A model generated the notes under the pieces. It saw only the letters and a program-made list of their open reading frames with translations, ran no database searches and was not told where the DNA came from. 64,000 nucleotides of DNA. It comes from Nannocystis pusilla. GTDB taxonomy: Bacteria > Myxococcota_A > Polyangia > Nannocystales > Nannocystaceae. Each line of letters starts with the position of its first letter. The stretch's first letter is position 1. Below, one piece after another: positions 56,656 through 64,000 of the stretch. The position numbers and the translations under genes were made by a program. The stretch lies in assembly GCF_026626665.1 (NCBI RefSeq), contig NZ_JAPNKE010000002.1, positions 786,501 to 850,500 of the forward strand, read 5' to 3'.

Positions 56656-59600
56656 CGATGGCCCACGGCGATGATCGCCTGCGGCGGGTCGCCGAAGGCG
56701 GTGACGGTCTCGACGCGGCGGAAGCCGGCGCGCTCGACCATCACGATCAGCTCTTCGCGCGAGAAGAAGGCGAACTGGCCCTCCTCGGCGAGGATCGAGA
56801 GGAAGGCGGCGCTGCTGAGGAAGGCCCGGACGTCGCGCAGGAAGGTGCCGCGGTCGACGCCCGGCGGCAGCGGCATGTTGGGGTCGCTCTGCAGCCGGTG
56901 CAGCAGGTTCTGGTAGATCCGGCTCATGTCGAAGTCGGGCTGCATGGTCGACACGACGATCCGCCCGCCCGGCCGGACGACGCGGTGGAGCTCGCGCAGG
57001 ACCTCGATCGGGTTGCTCAGGTAGCTGAGCACGAGGCTGCAAGCGACGCGGTCGAAGGTGGCGTCGCCGAACGGCAGGCGCTCGACCTGATCGCCTGGCC
57101 GAATGGACAGGCGGGCGAGCTGCAGCTCGTCGACCGCCGGCGCCTGGCCGCGCTCGAACCGGGGCCGCGCGTCGCGGACGAGGTCCTGCGGGCCGAGCCG
57201 CCCGCGCAGCCAGCGGGCCATGCGGTTGAAGTCGAGGGCGACGTCCTGCTCGTCCGCCGGCAACGCGGCGGCGAGGTACGCGAGGTCCTGCTTGTCGAGC
57301 TCCCGCCCGCGCAAGACGTCGTGCAGCCGCCAGTCCTCCGCTGCCTTCCACATGTCGATCGAGTAGCCCGTGAGACCCTTGATGATGCCCCTTAGCGCGT
57401 CGTAGCCGTAGAGCTCCCCGGCGAGGAAGCGCCGGAGGGTCCGCACCGGGCTGATGTCGATGTTGACGCAGTGCCGCGCGACCTCGGGCAGCGCGAGCCC
57501 GCGCTCGTCCGCCAGCGCGCGGAGCTTGCGCTCGGCCTCGTCGAGCGCGCCGGGCACGAAGTCGACGAGGTTCAGCCGCGCGCACGGCGGGCGCCCGCGG
57601 GCGCCGCGGCGCCGCAGCAGCCGGGCGGAGAGGTTGCCGGTGCCGCAGCCGAGGTCGCAGACGACGTGCTCGGGCCGCACGTCGAGCAGCTCGAGCTCGC
57701 GCTCGATGAACTCGTTGTACTCGTCGCAGGCGTTGAGGACGTCGTAGGCGAGCTTCGAGCTGCTGTCGCCGAGCAGGTACTCCTGCCAGTAGCGGCGGCG
57801 GTCGGGCAGCGGGCTCTTGGGGACGCGCCGCCACTCGGCGTTGCGAGCCCGCACGAGTTCGCGCGGGTCGGGCGTGATCGGGTCGATGTCCTCGCGGAAG
57901 AGGAAGCGCCAGATCTGCCGCACCGCGGTGTGGAACAGGGTCAGCGCCTCGACGCTCGACAGCGGCATGTGGCCGCAGTCGAGCTCGACGAGCTCGCGCG
58001 CGCCGGGGGCGGCGACGGCCATGAACTCGCGGATCGTGGCCGGGTCGATCCACGCGTCGAAGCGGCCGAGCAGCCAGGTGACGGGGATCGGGATCTCGGC
58101 GATCTCGCGCTTGGCGTCGGCCATGAACGCGAGGCCCTCGCGCAGGAGGTCGGCGCAGAAGTGGTCGATGTCGCCGGTGACGCCGAGGATGTTGGCGATC
58201 CCGCTGAGCTTGCCGCTGGCGTGCTGCGACACGTAGTCGATGCCGCCGGAGGCGTTGCGGATGACCTCCTGGGCCGCGGGGGCGCCGTTGATGCCGAGCC
58301 AGTAGTGGATGCGCTTGCCCTTGTCCTGCCACACCGCGCGGCGACCGACGACGCCCTGCAGGCTGAACGAGACCAGGACGACCTGGGTCGGGGAGAAGAT
58401 CGGGTTGTCGTAGACGTAGTCGAGGGTGGCCTGGATGTCGTCGACGGCCTGCGACAGCGACATGCGCATGGCCTCGCGCCCGTGCTCGCGACAGTCGGGG
58501 TCCTTGTAGCTCTCGCCGAGGTTGCGCACGCCGTCGAAGCGCAGCACGACGACGTCCTGGCGCCGGCGGGCGAAGTTCTCGACCAGCGTGAGCGCGAGGC
58601 CGGAGGTCGACTCCTTGCGCTTCGAGTGGGCCGGCGGGATGATGATCACCGGCGCGAGCAGCTTGCGTCCGTCGCCGCGCGGGGTGGTGTTGAGGATGGC
58701 GACGATGTCCTCGCGCCGCCGGTTGGGGTAGCGCACCACTTCGACGCCGCCGGTGCCCGGTCCGGTCGGCGCGGGGGCCTTGCGCGGGATGAGCCGGCCG
58801 ATCAAAAGGCCCATCTTCTCGACGAAGCCGAGCGACTTCTTCTCCGACGCGCCCCGCGGGCGCACGCCCTTGGTGAAGGCCTCGTCGGCGATGCCGAAGT
58901 CGAGGCCGACCCGCAGGTACTCGACGGCGCCGGCGTCGCCCTGGACCGGGGTGACGTGCATGACCTGGCCGGTCTTGCGGGTCTCGCCGTCGCCGTTGGC
59001 GCCGCTGACGACGACCTCGCGCAGGGGGGTGCCGGGCAGCAGCAGGGCCTCGTCGGGCCGCATCCGGAAGGCGAGGCCGGTGGCCGAGATGTCGAGCACC
59101 TCGCGCCGCAGCTTCTTGCCCGGAGGATACGGCAGCGGGATCGAGACGAACATCTCCTGCGGGCCGGGCGAGCGCCGCTGCGAGCGCCGCAGCTCGAAGC
59201 GGGTGAGGTTGGCCGGCACCTCGAGCGTGACGCGGGCGCCGCTGCGGTCGAGCACCTGCGAGTGCGCGTGGGCGTTGAATGTGCCGCGCGTCAAGGTGAT
59301 GTGGACGTGATCGCCGACGGCCGGCAGGCGCGCCGCGGCGTCCCGCAGCTGCACGAACATCGCGGCGCCGCTGACCTGAAACAGCTGCAAGTCGACGAGC
59401 TCGCCGACGTCGCGCTGAAACAACAGGCCGGGCACGGGACCCTCGGCGATCATGTCGCGCAAGGTGCCCGCGACCGAGGCGACGCCGCTGACGACCTGCA
59501 CGTTGCGCGGGTCGACGTGTCGCGGGCTGTCCTCCATGATCTCGGCGATCTCCGCCAGCAGCCGCCCGAGGACGTAGCGGTGGATCTGCTCAGCCGCGGC

Positions 59601-59894
59601 CTCGCTGAGGTCCTGAAACTGCAGGCCGACCCCGAGGCCATGCGGCGACAGTGCGGCTACTCGGACGACACGCGCGGACACGTCGACGGCCTGGTCGCTG
59701 CCGAGCAGCGCGACCGACAGGAGCAATTGACTGGGCAGGTGCGCGTGCTGGTCGGGCAACGCGACGAAGGCCCCGCCGTCGGAGACGTTCAACACCCGAC
59801 CGCTGCCGACGTTGGCGACGGTGCACACGAGCGTGCATGCCACCCGCGGGTAGACGCGGCGATCTCCGGGACGGCCGTAAGGTTGTACGTTCAC
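56652..59894 (-). CDS. PilZ-PilZ-alpha/beta hydrolase-methyltransferase fusion
   Basis: 1080 residues, intact. Residues about 10-115: PilZ with RxxxR at R13-R17 and NVSDGG (N36, S38, G41). About 225-345: second PilZ-type domain with RRSQRR and DISATGLAF. About 395-690: alpha/beta hydrolase resembling LuxD-like acyl transferases, with nucleophile SFSLQG, Asp in GRFDAWID and His in DCGHMPLSS. About 770-1075: class I methyltransferase (HVVCDLGCGTGNLSARLL, FDRVACSLVLSYL, VVRPGGRIVVST) with an internal insert. Both PilZ motifs suggest c-di-GMP controls the two enzymatic domains. Co-translated with the HD-GYP hybrid kinase. Substrate unknown. Confidence 0.88.
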   Translation of the reverse strand: MNVQPYGRPGDRRVYPRVACTLVCTVANVGSGRVLNVSDGGAFVALPDQHAHLPSQLLLSVALLGSDQAVDVSARVVRVAALSPHGLGVGLQFQDLSEAAAEQIHRYVLGRLLAEIAEIMEDSPRHVDPRNVQVVSGVASVAGTLRDMIAEGPVPGLLFQRDVGELVDLQLFQVSGAAMFVQLRDAAARLPAVGDHVHITLTRGTFNAHAHSQVLDRSGARVTLEVPANLTRFELRRSQRRSPGPQEMFVSIPLPYPPGKKLRREVLDISATGLAFRMRPDEALLLPGTPLREVVVSGANGDGETRKTGQVMHVTPVQGDAGAVEYLRVGLDFGIADEAFTKGVRPRGASEKKSLGFVEKMGLLIGRLIPRKAPAPTGPGTGGVEVVRYPNRRREDIVAILNTTPRGDGRKLLAPVIIIPPAHSKRKESTSGLALTLVENFARRRQDVVVLRFDGVRNLGESYKDPDCREHGREAMRMSLSQAVDDIQATLDYVYDNPIFSPTQVVLVSFSLQGVVGRRAVWQDKGKRIHYWLGINGAPAAQEVIRNASGGIDYVSQHASGKLSGIANILGVTGDIDHFCADLLREGLAFMADAKREIAEIPIPVTWLLGRFDAWIDPATIREFMAVAAPGARELVELDCGHMPLSSVEALTLFHTAVRQIWRFLFREDIDPITPDPRELVRARNAEWRRVPKSPLPDRRRYWQEYLLGDSSSKLAYDVLNACDEYNEFIERELELLDVRPEHVVCDLGCGTGNLSARLLRRRGARGRPPCARLNLVDFVPGALDEAERKLRALADERGLALPEVARHCVNIDISPVRTLRRFLAGELYGYDALRGIIKGLTGYSIDMWKAAEDWRLHDVLRGRELDKQDLAYLAAALPADEQDVALDFNRMARWLRGRLGPQDLVRDARPRFERGQAPAVDELQLARLSIRPGDQVERLPFGDATFDRVACSLVLSYLSNPIEVLRELHRVVRPGGRIVVSTMQPDFDMSRIYQNLLHRLQSDPNMPLPPGVDRGTFLRDVRAFLSSAAFLSILAEEGQFAFFSREELIVMVERAGFRRVETVTAFGDPPQAIIAVGHR

Positions 59895-59991
59895 GCGCCC
59901 ATCCTACCGAAGCCCGACCCGCCAGCCCGAGGCCGCGGACCCGAGATCGTACAACGACGCGCCGCGCCGTCCATCGCGCGCCCTCGCTCGC

Positions 59992-60680
59992 TCAGCGGCC
60001 CATCAGCCGCCGCCAGTCGTCGCGCGAGCGGATCCGCAAGTAGCGGTTGGTCTTCCGTTGCGTACCCAGCGGGCTCGTGGGGGTCGGGCCGTAGTTGTGG
60101 CCCGGGTAAAGGACGACGTCGTCGCTCAGCGCGGCCAGCGGCCCCGTGAGGCTCTCGTACATCTGCTGCGCGTCGCCGCCCGGGAGGTCGACGCGGCCGC
60201 AGCCGTCGACGAACAGAGTGTCGCCGGCGACGAGGCGATCGCGGACGAAGAAGCACTGACTCCCGGGGTGTGACCAGGTGTGTGGATGAACGTGATCTCG
60301 ACGTCGCCGAGCGCGAGCCGATCGCCGCCCTCGCGTCGCACGAGGTCGCCTTCGCTGACGCCGGTGACTTGCTTGAGCCCGTCGGCCTCGAGCTTGTGCA
60401 CGTGGATCCGGGCGTCGACGCGGCCGATGAGCTCGGCGACGCCGCCGGGGACGCGGAACCCCATCATCCCGCCGCCGCAATGATCGGGGTGATAGTGAGT
60501 GACGAGCGCACCGACGATCTTCATGTCGTCGGCCTCGGCCAGGCGCACCAAGGCGTCGGTGTCCCACGCCGGATCGACGACCACGCAGGTCCGCGTGCTG
60601 CGGCTGCCGATGAAGTAGATGAAGTTGGCCATCGGCCCGATCGGCACTTGACGGAAGTACAGGTCGGAAGGCTCGCTCAT
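59992..60680 (-). CDS. Metallo-beta-lactamase-fold hydrolase (glyoxalase II-like)
   Basis: About 229 residues after correction, from ATG 60680 (MSEPSDLYFRQVPIGPMANF). The HxHxDH motif is THYHPDHCGG; IHTPGHTPGS, DTLFVDGCGRVDL and YPGHNYG complete the Zn/Fe site. Hydroxyacylglutathione hydrolase or persulfide dioxygenase-like. One base is missing near 60270. Divergent from the lipoprotein gene. Confidence 0.88.
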
Positions 60681-60804
60681 GGCCGCGAAGATAGCCCGGG
60701 ACGCGGTTTTACGCGATCGGGGTCGCATTTTCCCGGGCCCGGCGAATTTCGTGCGGCGCGCGGACCCCTGTGGCATACAATCGGCCGCAACGAAGAGGCC
60801 CCCC

Positions 60805-61311
60805 ATGCTCCGTACCCTCGCCGTCATCGCTCTATCGTCTGCCGCCCTGTCCGCCGTCGCCTGCAAGAAGGACAGCTCCAAGAGCCCCGGAGGCTGCGAG
60901 TCGGGCTATGTGCTGTCCGAGGGGAACGTCTGCGTGCTGCAGAACATCGTCGACTACAATCAATGCGTCACCAACGCGGCGGCGCGCGAGAGCATCAATG
61001 TCGGCTTGACGAAGGAGATCCTCGGTCGACTGCAGCTCCAGTGGGTGGGTCCCAACATCGGTCAGTCCTCCGAGGCGCGCGGGCGGGCCGCCAAGTTCAT
61101 CGAGCTCAACCCCGGCTCGTGCCGCGAGCTCGAGGTCGTGTGGGGCTGCTACGGGGTCGCCAACAAGGTCCAGGAGGCCGCCACCGAGCCGCCGATCTGT
61201 ACGCCCTCGACCGGCTCGGCCGCTCCGGCCGCGGCGGGCGCGACGCCTCCCGCGGGCTCGACGCCTCCGGCCGCCGCGGCGCCCGCCGAGCCGGCGCCCG
61301 CGCCGAAGTGA
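60805..61311 (+). CDS. Small lipoprotein, unknown function
   Basis: 168 residues, ATG 60805. Leader MLRTLAVIALSSAALSAVAC with lipobox AVAC. Mature part has four Cys (ESGYVLSEGNVCVLQNIVDYNQC, CRELEVVWGC) and an Ala/Pro-rich tail. No family recognised. Confidence 0.7.
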   Translation: MLRTLAVIALSSAALSAVACKKDSSKSPGGCESGYVLSEGNVCVLQNIVDYNQCVTNAAARESINVGLTKEILGRLQLQWVGPNIGQSSEARGRAAKFIELNPGSCRELEVVWGCYGVANKVQEAATEPPICTPSTGSAAPAAAGATPPAGSTPPAAAAPAEPAPAPK

Positions 61312-61355
61312 ACCGCCGCGCGGCGGTGCGACCGGTCACTGTTTGATCTGCCAGC

Positions 61356-61390
61356 AGGGCCGAGGCGGTCGTGACGACCGCTTCGGCCCT
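61356..61390. terminator. Intrinsic-type terminator
   Basis: agggccgaggcggtc (61356-61370) pairs with gaccgcttcggccct (61376-61390); 15 bp with one G-U pair and a 5-base loop. Between convergent lipoprotein and UbiA genes. Confidence 0.85.
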
Positions 61391-61454
61391 TCGCGCGTCC
61401 GGCGACCGCGCTTCGCCGAGCGTCACGAGCGGCTTTTGCCGCGAGACGCGCCGT

Positions 61455-62447
61455 TCACCGGAGCGCCAGATCGATCAGCAGACCGAGCAGGAACAGCAGG
61501 CCGAAGCGGCGGTTGTAGCGGAAGGCGTAGGCCACCAGGTAGGTCGGCCAGATGTGCTTCGGGAACCCGGGCGGGCAGGTCTCGGGCCGCGGACGGGCGA
61601 ACACGGCGGCGGTCTCGCGCAGCAGCGGCGCTGCGGCCAGCACGACGAGCAGCGGCCAGCCGAGCGCGCCGCGCCACACCAGCGCGACCACTGCGAGCAG
61701 CTGCAGGACCAGCATGACGGTGACGCAGCGGCGCGCGAGCGGCTCGCCGAGCAACACCGGCAAGGTGAAGATGCCCTTGGCGCGGTCGGCCGGCAGCTTG
61801 TCGGTGTGCTTGCCGAACAGCACCGCTGTCGGGCCGAGCGCGTAGGCGCTGCCGATCAGCGCGGCGTCCCAGCTCCACTGCCCGGCGGTGCAGAGGTAGG
61901 TGCCGCCGACCATCAGCGGGCCCCACACCAGCAGCACGGTCGGCTCGCCGAGGCCGATGTGTTTCAAGGGCCAGGTGTAGAACAGGACGAAGAAGACGCC
62001 GGCGAGCATGAGGCCGAGCGCGGTGGTGCCGGTGGCGGCGATCAGCCACACGCCGGCGGCGAGGGCGACGGCGCCGGTGATCGCGGTGTAGCGCAGCACG
62101 TCGCGCACGCTCATGAGGCCGTGCTCGAGCGGCTGCGGGCCGTACTGGGCGCGGAAGTAGTTGCCCTTGTCGACGCCCTGCAAATGATCGGTGAGGTCGT
62201 TGACGAGGTTGTTGGTGGCGTGCGCGAACACCAGGCCGATCAGACAGGCGAGGAAGTTCAGGCCGGAGAAGTGACCGTCGCGCGCGGCCAGGATCCCGCC
62301 GATGCCGGCGGACACGATCGTCATGACGAACACGGCCGCTCGCGTGGCGACGAGCCAGCGACTCACGACGTCGAGGCGGTCCCACTCGTCCTTGCTGAGC
62401 CGCGGGATGATCTGCAGCGCCCGAAACCACATGCGCAGGTCGAACAT
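61455..62447 (-). CDS. UbiA-family prenyltransferase (MenA-like)
   Basis: 330 residues from ATG 62447. About nine TM helices; Asp-rich motif NNLVNDLTDHLQGVDKGN (NDxxD) and a second PADRAKG region. It catalyses prenylation of an aromatic or similar ring; MenA-like is likely, but the ring acceptor cannot be fixed from sequence. Divergent from the next lipoprotein gene. Confidence 0.85.
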   Translation of the reverse strand: MFDLRMWFRALQIIPRLSKDEWDRLDVVSRWLVATRAAVFVMTIVSAGIGGILAARDGHFSGLNFLACLIGLVFAHATNNLVNDLTDHLQGVDKGNYFRAQYGPQPLEHGLMSVRDVLRYTAITGAVALAAGVWLIAATGTTALGLMLAGVFFVLFYTWPLKHIGLGEPTVLLVWGPLMVGGTYLCTAGQWSWDAALIGSAYALGPTAVLFGKHTDKLPADRAKGIFTLPVLLGEPLARRCVTVMLVLQLLAVVALVWRGALGWPLLVVLAAAPLLRETAAVFARPRPETCPPGFPKHIWPTYLVAYAFRYNRRFGLLFLLGLLIDLALR

Positions 62448-62605
62448 GCGCGAAGCTTGCCGAACCCGCGGGCCCGGTGCGAGCGCCGAAGCAGGCGCCG
62501 CGAGCGCCGAGGTCGTGCGCGGGGCCACGTACCCCTTGCGTCCCGGGCGCAGGCCGCGCGGCCGAGACGTCGCCCGCGGCCCTTCGAGCCTCTACACTGC
62601 TCGGC

Positions 62606-63505
62606 ATGCCCATGTCTCAGCTTTGGCCGCGTATGGCCTGGCTCCCCGCGCTCGCGCTCGCGGTCGGCTGCCAGGACAACTACGAGATGGTGACCGCTGC
62701 CCTCAACACGGTGTCGGAGTCGTCCTCGATCCCGGGGACCGAGACCGACGCGACCGGCGCGACGGGCACCGAATCGACGACCGCCGACGTGCCGACGACG
62801 ACGGCGGTGCCGACCACGAGCTCCGAGGGCAGCATGAGCGACAGCAACTCGGGCAGCACCGACGCGACGACGTCGACCACCGCGACGAGCGAGACGACCG
62901 GCTGGGACCCGACCGCGACCACCGGGCCGCCGGCGACCTGCGACGCCCCCGACGACTGCACGGGGATGGGCGAGGGCGATCTTTCGACCTTCGTCCTGCC
63001 GTTCTTCCGCGGCGAGGTCTGCTACGCCGACAAGCTGCGCCCGGGCGACGGCCTGCCGATCAGCTGGAACCCGTGCGTCCACCCGTGCATCGACCCGCAG
63101 AAGAGCGGCTGGCGCTACCTGGTCCGCTGCTCGGGCGGCGTGGGCTGCGAGATCGCCTTTCTGCAGTACTACCGCGAGGCCACCGGCACCGACTGCCCGA
63201 GCGACGTGTTCGCCAAGTTCAACCAGGCCGGCTGCAAGTACCTCGGCCCGCACTACGGCCTCAGCGAGGGCCTCAAGAGCTTCGGCTACCCCGACGACAA
63301 GCTGCTCATCCCGTTCATCACCAACGAGGACGCGACGGCCGTCAACGCGCTCGAGCCCGCGGCCGACGTGTGGACGCGCATCGACGGGCACACGCAGTCG
63401 CCCGACCGCTACATCCCGCTGTCGGTCAGCGCGGACAACCCGGCCCCGCCGACGCAGTGCGGCCCGGGCGTGCCCGGCTGCACGTGCAAGGAGATCGGGT
63501 TCTAG
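62606..63505 (+). CDS. Lipoprotein with Thr-rich linker
   Basis: 299 residues from ATG 62606. Leader MPMSQLWPRMAWLPALALAVGC (lipobox AVGC) then a Thr/Ser/Asp-rich linker to about residue 110. C-terminal domain with many Cys (CDAPDDC, EVCYADKLRPGDGLPISWNPCVHPCIDP, CSGGVGC) ending GCTCKEIGF. No enzyme signature. Probably surface exposed. Confidence 0.75.
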   Translation: MPMSQLWPRMAWLPALALAVGCQDNYEMVTAALNTVSESSSIPGTETDATGATGTESTTADVPTTTAVPTTSSEGSMSDSNSGSTDATTSTTATSETTGWDPTATTGPPATCDAPDDCTGMGEGDLSTFVLPFFRGEVCYADKLRPGDGLPISWNPCVHPCIDPQKSGWRYLVRCSGGVGCEIAFLQYYREATGTDCPSDVFAKFNQAGCKYLGPHYGLSEGLKSFGYPDDKLLIPFITNEDATAVNALEPAADVWTRIDGHTQSPDRYIPLSVSADNPAPPTQCGPGVPGCTCKEIGF

Positions 63506-63521
63506 GCGGACGGGCAGCTCG

Positions 63522-63539
63522 CCTGTCCTGACGGACAGG
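63522..63539. repeat. Interspersed palindromic element
   Basis: cctgtcctgacggacagg, first of three copies within 100 bases between convergent genes; a dense cluster. Confidence 0.85.
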
Positions 63540-63572
63540 CGGGCCGATTCGTAATCCATGTCGCTTCGCTGT

Positions 63573-63590
63573 ATGTCTTGAAGGACATGT
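63573..63590. repeat. Interspersed palindromic element
   Basis: atgtcttgaaggacatgt. Confidence 0.8.
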
Positions 63591-63604
63591 GAGTTCGACG
63601 GCGA

Positions 63605-63622
63605 CCTGTCTCGCGGGACAGG
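63605..63622. repeat. Interspersed palindromic element
   Basis: cctgtctcgcgggacagg, just before the stop of the CDF gene. Confidence 0.85.
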
Positions 63623-63637
63623 CGGCTAGCGACCGCG

Positions 63638-64000
63638 TCAGTGCGCGTGGCCGTGGCCGTGCGAGTGGCCGTGGCCGTGGCCGTGCGGGCGCAGCTGCGC
63701 GAGCTGCTCGTCGAACAGCGGGCAGCGCTGCTGCGCGCACGGGCCGGGGTCGTCGATCTGCAGGGTGGTGTGGACGACGCCGAGGTGCTCGCGCAGGAGG
63801 TGCTCGGCGCGGGCCAGCAGGTCGCCGGGGGCCACACCTGGCTCCGGGACCAGGTGAGCGGTGAGCACCGGCGCGCCGCCGACGCTCCACAGGTGGAGCT
63901 CGTGGATCTCCGACAACCCGGCGAGGCCGCGCAGCTCGGCCTCGACGCGCTCCTGCGGGAGATGGGTCGGGGCGAAGTCGAGGAGGGCGCGGGTGGCGTC
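63638..64000 (-). CDS. Cation diffusion facilitator, C-terminal part (cut by window edge)
   Basis: Only the last 120 residues are present; the frame stays open to base 64000. The dimerisation domain reads LSEIHELHLWSVGGAPVLTAHLVPEPG with LREHLGVVHTTLQID, the ZT_dimer fold of CzcD/ZitB exporters. The His-rich tail alternates His and Gly (HGHGHGHSHGHGHAH) and suits Zn/Co/Cd handling. N-terminal TM domain lies outside the window. Confidence 0.88.
   Translation of the reverse strand, partial: DATRALLDFAPTHLPQERVEAELRGLAGLSEIHELHLWSVGGAPVLTAHLVPEPGVAPGDLLARAEHLLREHLGVVHTTLQIDDPGPCAQQRCPLFDEQLAQLRPHGHGHGHSHGHGHAH

Noticed and set aside
57471..60149. A long plus-strand frame under the PilZ fusion gene
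   Set aside because: Composition is the shadow of GC-rich codons (Val, Ala, Glu, Arg) with no motif; the minus-strand protein is intact with four domains.

Overview
The window is very GC-rich with strong third-position G/C bias. It is dominated by large signalling proteins, lipoproteins with Ser/Thr-rich linkers, T6SS accessory genes and defence genes. That mix, plus WD40-linked Ser/Thr kinases, FG-GAP trypsin-like proteases, PilZ fusions and LolC/E-like permeases, points to a predatory myxobacterium, most likely a Nannocystaceae relative. This taxonomic call is inferred from gene content. No rRNA or tRNA gene was recognised.

Layout. 1-5.1 kb: a lipoprotein, then a CBASS-type defence locus with a CD-NTase (1277-2268), a Cap2-like E1/E2 protein (2268-4045) and a convergent SAVED protein whose N-terminus looks like a death-fold/EAD adaptor (4053-5096). 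5.3-11.3 kb: an OmpA/TSP3 protein, a ketosynthase-like plus DUF2169 pair, and a PAAR-like T6SS effector with a deaminase-like C-terminus overlapping a candidate SMI1/KNR4-type immunity gene. 11.5-22.4 kb: lipoproteins, a trypsin/FG-GAP protease, a membrane protein, a WD40 Ser/Thr kinase and a ferritin-like protein. 22.4-31.7 kb: a same-strand cluster with a FAD oxidase/isoprenoid-enzyme fusion, a 1100-residue beta-gamma-crystallin protein ending in four HxD triads, a radical SAM/SPASM protein with a HExxH domain, and a P-loop protein. This is the best candidate for an undescribed system: a large protein whose C-terminal tail is modified like a RiPP. 31.7-36.5 kb: a double globin-like/P-domain lipoprotein, a PP2C phosphatase, a DUF6940-like protein and a 1.1 kb minisatellite. 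36.5-46.8 kb: RluA-type synthase, MoeA, MltD-like transglycosylase, TatA, zinc-ribbon tail-anchored protein, outer-membrane protein and two LolC/E-like permeases. 47.0-51.8 kb: a second T6SS accessory cluster with a tandem array at its 5' edge. 52.2-59.9 kb: two methyltransferases, then a kinase-REC-HD-GYP hybrid overlapping a PilZ-PilZ-hydrolase-methyltransferase fusion, which looks like a c-di-GMP module. 60-64 kb: MBL hydrolase, lipoproteins, UbiA prenyltransferase and a partial CDF cation exporter.

Two properties cut across the window. First, a short palindromic element (core TGTCC-N4/5-GGACA, often preceded by A/C and followed by G/T-G-T) occurs several dozen times, both between genes and in frame inside linkers. 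Second, about 20 otherwise normal genes are split by single indels, most of them repaired by restoring one base, often in a homopolymer. This looks like consensus error in a draft assembly rather than mass pseudogenisation, so I give merged gene coordinates and mark each break. Operon-style 4-bp ATGA/GTGA overlaps are frequent.
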